Shown piece after piece: positions 5,141 to 7,734 of a stretch of DNA of 7,734 bases. The stretch comes from Candidatus Rokuibacteriota bacterium. Lineage in GTDB: Bacteria > Methylomirabilota > Methylomirabilia > Rokubacteriales > CSP1-6. The notes below the pieces were generated by a model. The model ran no database searches, was not told the origin of the DNA, and saw nothing but the letters and a program-made list of their open reading frames with translations. The stretch spans positions 1-7,734 of the forward strand of contig JACQCN010000399.1 in the NCBI GenBank assembly GCA_016201575.1, given 5' to 3'. Within the stretch, counting starts at the first letter, position 1. The number at the start of each line of letters is the position of its first letter. The translations under genes and the position numbers were made by a program.

Positions 5141-5148
5141 AGTATACA
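5141..5148 (-). promoter_or_regulatory. -10 element for the selenoprotein-cupin unit
   Basis: On the minus strand, TATACT (5146-5141), preceded by TG, ends 9 nt before the ATG at 5131. There is no Shine-Dalgarno sequence, so near-leaderless mRNA is predicted. It directly follows the T-tract of the upstream terminator. Confidence 0.6.
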
Positions 5149-5182
5149 AAAAACAAGGCGGCCCGCGTGGCAGCGAGCCGCC
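5148..5182 (-). terminator. Rho-independent terminator of the SWIB-like gene
   Basis: On the minus strand, GGCGGCTCGC pairs with GCGGGCCGCC in a 10-bp stem (one G-U pair) around a 6-nt loop (5182-5157), followed at once by TTGTTTTTT (5156-5148). It lies 23 bases past the stop at 5206. The T-tract runs into the promoter of the next gene. Confidence 0.85.
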
Positions 5183-5205
5183 GTGGTGTGCCCGGAGACG
5201 GCCGA

Positions 5206-5367
5206 CTACTTCCCGGCGAGCTTCTTCCGCTTCACGTAGGCCCAGAGCTTCTTCGTCATCTCGGACGGGCCGATCGGCTTGTCGCCGAACACGGCGGTCA
5301 ACGTGTCGTTGCAGCCCTTGAAGTTGATCGAGTAGCCGCCGAACGCCAGCCTCTTGCCCTTCGCCAT
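5206..5367 (-). CDS. SWIB/MDM2-like mini-protein
   Basis: A 53-aa basic protein. Its second half, DKPIGPSEMTKKLWAYVKRK (residues about 30-49), strongly resembles the first helices of SWIB/MDM2 domains (KPLTRxEVxKKLWxYIK), known from chromatin remodellers and from small proteins in chlamydiae and other bacteria. The usual domain runs about 70-80 residues and continues with a second half (K-L-x-x-L-F-G and further helices), which is missing here because the frame stops after RKKLAGK. It may be a natural short form or a truncated copy. The start at 5367 is fixed by GGAGGG 5 nt upstream. A longer frame from 5400 would read through the leader. It has its own promoter-like sequence and terminator, so it is a single-gene unit. 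Binding to nucleic acid or protein is inference. Confidence 0.75.
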   Translation of the reverse strand: MAKGKRLAFGGYSINFKGCNDTLTAVFGDKPIGPSEMTKKLWAYVKRKKLAGK

Positions 5368-5407
5368 TCGTTCCCTCCGTCTGAGGTGAGTGACTCCCAA
5401 CCCGCGG

Positions 5408-5416
5408 GTATTATCA
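5408..5416 (-). promoter_or_regulatory. Probable -10 of the SWIB-like gene
   Basis: On the minus strand, TGATAATAC contains GATAAT (5415-5410), a 5-of-6 match to TATAAT. It gives a leader of about 35 nt with a Shine-Dalgarno sequence, unlike the leaderless promoters elsewhere in the window. No convincing -35 was seen. Confidence 0.4.
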
Positions 5417-5518
5417 CTCGGCCCCGAGGGGAGAGAAACAAAAAATACAATCCGTGGGGCCCTGCTCCAGAGGGAAAGACTACCCGGTGGGTGTATCCGG
5501 CCCCGGCCCCGGCCCCCG

Positions 5519-6658
5519 TCACCGCCGGAAGGCCGGCATCACGTCGCGGGCGAACCAGCGGAGCTGCTCCTGGAACTCGGCCGCCGGGATGCCCTCGACC
5601 CAGTGGATCATCATCTGGTCGAGGCCCGGGTACTTCGCCTCGAAGCGCTTGATCTCGTCGATCACCAGGGACGGGGGCCCGCAGAACCAGGCCTTCTGCG
5701 CGACGCCGTCGCGCAGGGTGGGGACGCGGGCGGGGGCGCCCGGCGTGCCCCAGGGGCGGCCGTGCTCGTCGGCGTACCGGACGAAGCCGAACGGCGCGAA
5801 CCATTTGTAGCGCTCGTCGTGGGCGGGCTCGACCTTCCGCATCGCCTCCTCCTGCGTCGGCGCCAGGTAGACGCCCACGCCCCAGCAGAGGTCCTCCCCG
5901 AGCTGGAGCTGGCGGCCCGCCCGGGCGGCGGCGGCGCGGTAGGCGTGCGCGATCTGGTCGAAGATCACATCCCCGTTCAGCGTGACCATGCCCTTGATGC
6001 CGCGGGTGGCGATGTAGTCGAGCGTCTTGCCGCTGGCGATCGGCTGCCAGATCTCGACGGGCCGGTGGATCGGCCTGGGGACGAGCGTGATCTCGCGCAG
6101 CTCGTAGTTGCGGTACTGCACCGGGGGCGGGATGTCGTAGTGCTTGCCGTGGTGGCTGAAGGCCTCCTCGTGGAGCGCCTTCATCAGCACCTCCATCTGC
6201 TCCTCGAACAGCTCGCGGTTGGCGACGGCGTCGAGCATGGGCGCGCCGAACGTCTCCACCTCGCGCGTGTGGTAGCCCCGGCCCACGCCCATGATGACGC
6301 GCCCGCCCGTGACGATGTCGGCCACCGCGTAGTCCTCGGCCAGGCGGAGCGGGTGCCACATCGGAAGGATGTTGAAGGCGCAGCCGAACTTGAGCTGCTT
6401 CGTCTGCGTGGCCAGCCACGTGGACAGCAGGATCAGGTTCGGGAAGACCTCGTAGCCCTCCCGCTGGAAGTGGTGCTCGGCCGTCCACAGGCAGTAGAAG
6501 CCCAGCTCGTCCATGGTCCGGGCGACGTCGCGCGCGGTCCAGAGGGCCTCGACCAGCCGCTCGTTGGGATAGCGCCGGGCGTCGGCGGGCGTGCCGTCGC
6601 GGCCGATGTTGTCGAGCTCGATCTGACCGACGTAGAGAACCGAGAACTTGGTGATCAC
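5519..6658 (-). CDS. LLM-class flavin-dependent oxidoreductase
   Basis: A 379-aa member of the bacterial luciferase-like monooxygenase family. These TIM-barrel enzymes use reduced FMN or F420 to oxidise organic substrates with oxygen or to transfer hydride. Recognisable parts are LGFYCLWTAEHHF (52-64), TKQLKFGCAFNILPMWHPLR (86-105), LAEDYAVADIVTGGRV (106-121) followed by the glycine-rich GVGRGYHTRE (124-133), and a C-terminal FCGPPSLVIDEIKRF segment, all at positions typical of the family. The GTG at 6658 (VITKFSVLYVGQIEL) is chosen because AAGGAG (6669-6664) lies 5 nt upstream and the family similarity begins there. A longer frame from 6766 would translate two hairpins. The hydrolase gene lies upstream on the same strand with a 165-nt gap, a pairing that fits a catabolic step followed by hydrolysis. 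The substrate is unknown. Confidence 0.92.
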   Translation of the reverse strand: MITKFSVLYVGQIELDNIGRDGTPADARRYPNERLVEALWTARDVARTMDELGFYCLWTAEHHFQREGYEVFPNLILLSTWLATQTKQLKFGCAFNILPMWHPLRLAEDYAVADIVTGGRVIMGVGRGYHTREVETFGAPMLDAVANRELFEEQMEVLMKALHEEAFSHHGKHYDIPPPVQYRNYELREITLVPRPIHRPVEIWQPIASGKTLDYIATRGIKGMVTLNGDVIFDQIAHAYRAAAARAGRQLQLGEDLCWGVGVYLAPTQEEAMRKVEPAHDERYKWFAPFGFVRYADEHGRPWGTPGAPARVPTLRDGVAQKAWFCGPPSLVIDEIKRFEAKYPGLDQMMIHWVEGIPAAEFQEQLRWFARDVMPAFRR

Positions 6659-6674
6659 GGGCTCTCCTTGCGTT

Positions 6675-6701
6675 CGGAGGGGGCCCGGGCGGCCCCCTCC
6701 G
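6675..6701 (-). other. Strong GC hairpin in the leader of the LLM gene
   Basis: An 11-bp perfect stem, CGGAGGGGGCC (6675-6685) with GGCCCCCTCCG (6691-6701), encloses a 5-nt loop, and one further T-A pair extends it. It ends 5 nt before the Shine-Dalgarno sequence. With no T-tract it is not a clear terminator. It could protect the downstream mRNA after processing or attenuate it. Confidence 0.6.
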
Positions 6702-6725
6702 AGACCTCCCCCGACGGCTCGAATG

Positions 6726-6744
6726 GCGCCGGCCCAGCCGGCGC
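6726..6744. other. Second hairpin in the hydrolase-LLM gap
   Basis: GCGCCGGC (6726-6733) and GCCGGCGC (6737-6744) form an 8-bp perfect stem with a CCA loop, flanked by TCGA on both sides (6719-6722 and 6745-6748). The rest of the 165-nt gap holds no gene or clear promoter. Confidence 0.45.
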
Positions 6745-6823
6745 TCGAAAAGGTGATTCCGGGCACCCGCCGTCACCTCGACACGTACCGGCGAGCATCT
6801 GTCGGTTCAGCGATACGACCGTC

Positions 6824-7609
6824 TCAGCCGAGGAAGGCGGCGATGGCGCCGGCGACGGCCTCCGGCGCCTCGTGCGGCAGCATGTGGCCGCCGGGCAGGA
6901 GCCGGACCTCGGCGCCCTTGATCCGGCGCTGCCACTCCTCGCCGTAGACGATGGGGTTCACCCGGTCGGCGTCGCCCCAGAGCAGCAGCGTGGGCGCGGC
7001 GATCCGGTGCAATCGCTTCTTGATGCCCTTGTCCGGGATCGGCCAGACGAAGCGCGCCATCGCCGAGAGGCGCTGGATCGACTCGATCTGGGCCGCCACG
7101 TTCGCCTCGTCCGACTCGGGGAGCGTCGCCCAGCGGCGCGCGGCCTCGGACTCGGGATCCTTCCAGAGCGCGGCCAGCAGCTCCTCCCGGGGGAGGATGA
7201 CGACGTCCGCGGCGGGCGCGTGGTCGAGCCAGAGGCCCAGCGGCGACACGAGCACGAGCCGCGCCGCCCGCGCCGGGAACACGGCGGCCAGCTCGGCCGC
7301 GACCATCCCGCCGAAGAAGTGGCCGCCGAGGTGCGCCTGGGCGAGACCGAGCGCCCCCAGCAGCTCGTCGTAGGCGAGCGTGAGGTCGACGACGTCGCCG
7401 AGCGTCTCGACCCCTTCCGAGCCAGCGACCCCCGGATGGAAGGGCGCGTAGACGGTGTAGCGCTCGGCGAGCCGGTCCAGGAGCGGCGGCCAGCCGCCCC
7501 GGTCGTGGAACGAGTGGAACCACACGAGCGGCCGGCCCCGGCCCGCAGAGAGCACGGCAAAGCGCAGCGCCCCCCCGCGCAGCTCGATCGCGCATTCCGT
7601 GGGCGTCAC
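6824..7609 (-). CDS. Alpha/beta hydrolase-fold protein lacking the nucleophile serine
   Basis: A 261-aa protein with the full alpha/beta hydrolase layout: an oxyanion-loop region WFHSFHDRGGW (30-40), strand and turn YTVYAPFHPGVAGSEG (51-66), the nucleophile elbow LGGHFFGGMVAAELA (94-108), the acid in WGDADRVNP (D215, 211-219) and the His in PGGHMLPHEAPEAV (H242). The elbow normally reads G-H-S-x-G-G. Here the Ser position is F98, encoded by TTC, one base from TCC. Acid and His are kept, and no frame is broken. It may thus be a non-hydrolytic member, such as a binding protein or an oxygenase-like enzyme, or a recently inactivated enzyme. The GTG at 7609 is preceded by GAGGTGA at Shine-Dalgarno distance. 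It precedes the LLM oxidoreductase on the same strand, suggesting a shared pathway. Confidence 0.88.
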   Translation of the reverse strand: MTPTECAIELRGGALRFAVLSAGRGRPLVWFHSFHDRGGWPPLLDRLAERYTVYAPFHPGVAGSEGVETLGDVVDLTLAYDELLGALGLAQAHLGGHFFGGMVAAELAAVFPARAARLVLVSPLGLWLDHAPAADVVILPREELLAALWKDPESEAARRWATLPESDEANVAAQIESIQRLSAMARFVWPIPDKGIKKRLHRIAAPTLLLWGDADRVNPIVYGEEWQRRIKGAEVRLLPGGHMLPHEAPEAVAGAIAAFLG

Positions 7610-7649
7610 CGGCTCACCTCGCCTCAGAGTTTGTGAATCAATCGGGAGT
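7610..7649. other. Short gap upstream of the hydrolase
   Basis: Lower in GC than its surroundings. GTGAA (7633-7637) and TTCAC (7649-7653) form a small dyad with an 11-bp spacer, which may be an operator or chance. No convincing -10 was found on the minus strand. Confidence 0.3.
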
Positions 7650-7734
7650 TCACGTTGCGGACCCCCGCTTTTGCTGGGCTTTTCGGATGAGCTTTCGCCG
7701 TTCCGGGGATATTTTCAGGGTCTTCGCGGATTCA
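7650..7734 (-). CDS. C-terminal end of an unidentified protein (partial)
   Basis: On the minus strand, the frame entering from the window edge reads ESAKTLKISPERRKLIRKAQ, then QKRGSAT and a TGA at 7652-7650. The 27 residues are highly basic, of the kind seen as tails of small DNA- or RNA-associated proteins. Codons such as ATA and AAA are more frequent than in the neighbouring genes and GC is lower, which may hint at a different origin, although the sample is tiny. No family can be named. The stop lies about 40 bases before the hydrolase start on the same strand, so it could be the upstream gene of that unit. Confidence 0.4.
   Translation of the reverse strand, partial: ESAKTLKISPERRKLIRKAQQKRGSAT

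Noticed and set aside
4428..5156. 242-codon fusion of an N-terminal extension to the cupin
   Set aside because: The extension is the glutaredoxin-like gene read in the wrong frame. The cupin similarity starts at 4769 with an ATGA overlap.
5459..5518. Possible terminator after the LLM gene
   Set aside because: GGGGCC/GGCCCC pairings exist but are about 45 nt apart, and the T-rich stretch near 5434-5450 is not next to a stable stem.
5298..6776. 492-codon minus-strand frame overlapping the LLM gene
   Set aside because: Out of phase with the LLM gene and rich in Arg/Pro/Gly; a shadow of it.
5390..7636. 748-codon plus-strand open frame
   Set aside because: Antisense to the LLM and hydrolase genes, which have clear domains and ribosome-binding sites. 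The translation is low in complexity with no recognisable fold.

Overview
This is a very GC-rich bacterial window with long spurious open frames on the strand opposite each real gene. The mix suggests an uncultivated soil or groundwater bacterium of the Rokubacteria/Methylomirabilota kind: a protochlorophyllide-reductase-like C-terminal domain on a zinc ribbon, a luciferase-like monooxygenase beside an alpha/beta hydrolase, a type II haloacid dehalogenase, a SWIB-like mini-protein and a likely selenoprotein. That placement is inference; no rRNA or other marker gene is present.

Layout. Bases 1-294 (minus) hold the ATPase end of a sensor histidine kinase, with no recognisable kinase sequence upstream. 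A small membrane-protein gene (519-880, plus) carries an apparent one-base deletion near 741-752. It overlaps by ATGA the zinc-ribbon/PCP_red gene (877-1371). A 65-bp tandem repeat of 3.9 copies (1371-1625) then separates that gene from a convergent exported protein of unknown function (1629-2369, minus). Divergent promoters at 2379-2402 serve the exported protein and an HU-family DNA-binding protein (2412-2681, plus). HU is followed by a D-Ala-D-Ala carboxypeptidase (2690-3607) and an L-2-haloacid dehalogenase (3625-4278). A nested inverted repeat (4287-4432) lies between the dehalogenase and the next, convergent unit.

The most interesting part is 4428-5131 on the minus strand. It is a two-gene unit of a glutaredoxin-like protein whose redox motif reads T-(UGA)-P-A-C, so the UGA sits where a redox Cys or Sec belongs, followed by a ChrR-like cupin with ATGA overlap. 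A 9-bp hairpin with a GGC loop starts 14 nt after the UGA, as expected of a bacterial SECIS. I read this as a selenoprotein gene that an ordinary gene caller would cut down to a 255-base ORF from an internal GTG. Upstream is a 53-aa SWIB-like protein (5206-5367, minus) with its own terminator. Next come a flavin-dependent LLM-family oxidoreductase (5519-6658, minus) and an alpha/beta hydrolase-fold protein (6824-7609, minus) whose nucleophile position is Phe instead of Ser. The window ends in the last 27 codons of another minus-strand frame.

Expression pattern. Several genes without a Shine-Dalgarno sequence share a -10-like element (TGnTAnnnT or TATACT) ending exactly 9 nt before the ATG. 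This places transcription starts about 3 nt before the start codon, which is leaderless or nearly leaderless mRNA. Genes inside transcription units have Shine-Dalgarno sequences or ATGA overlaps instead.
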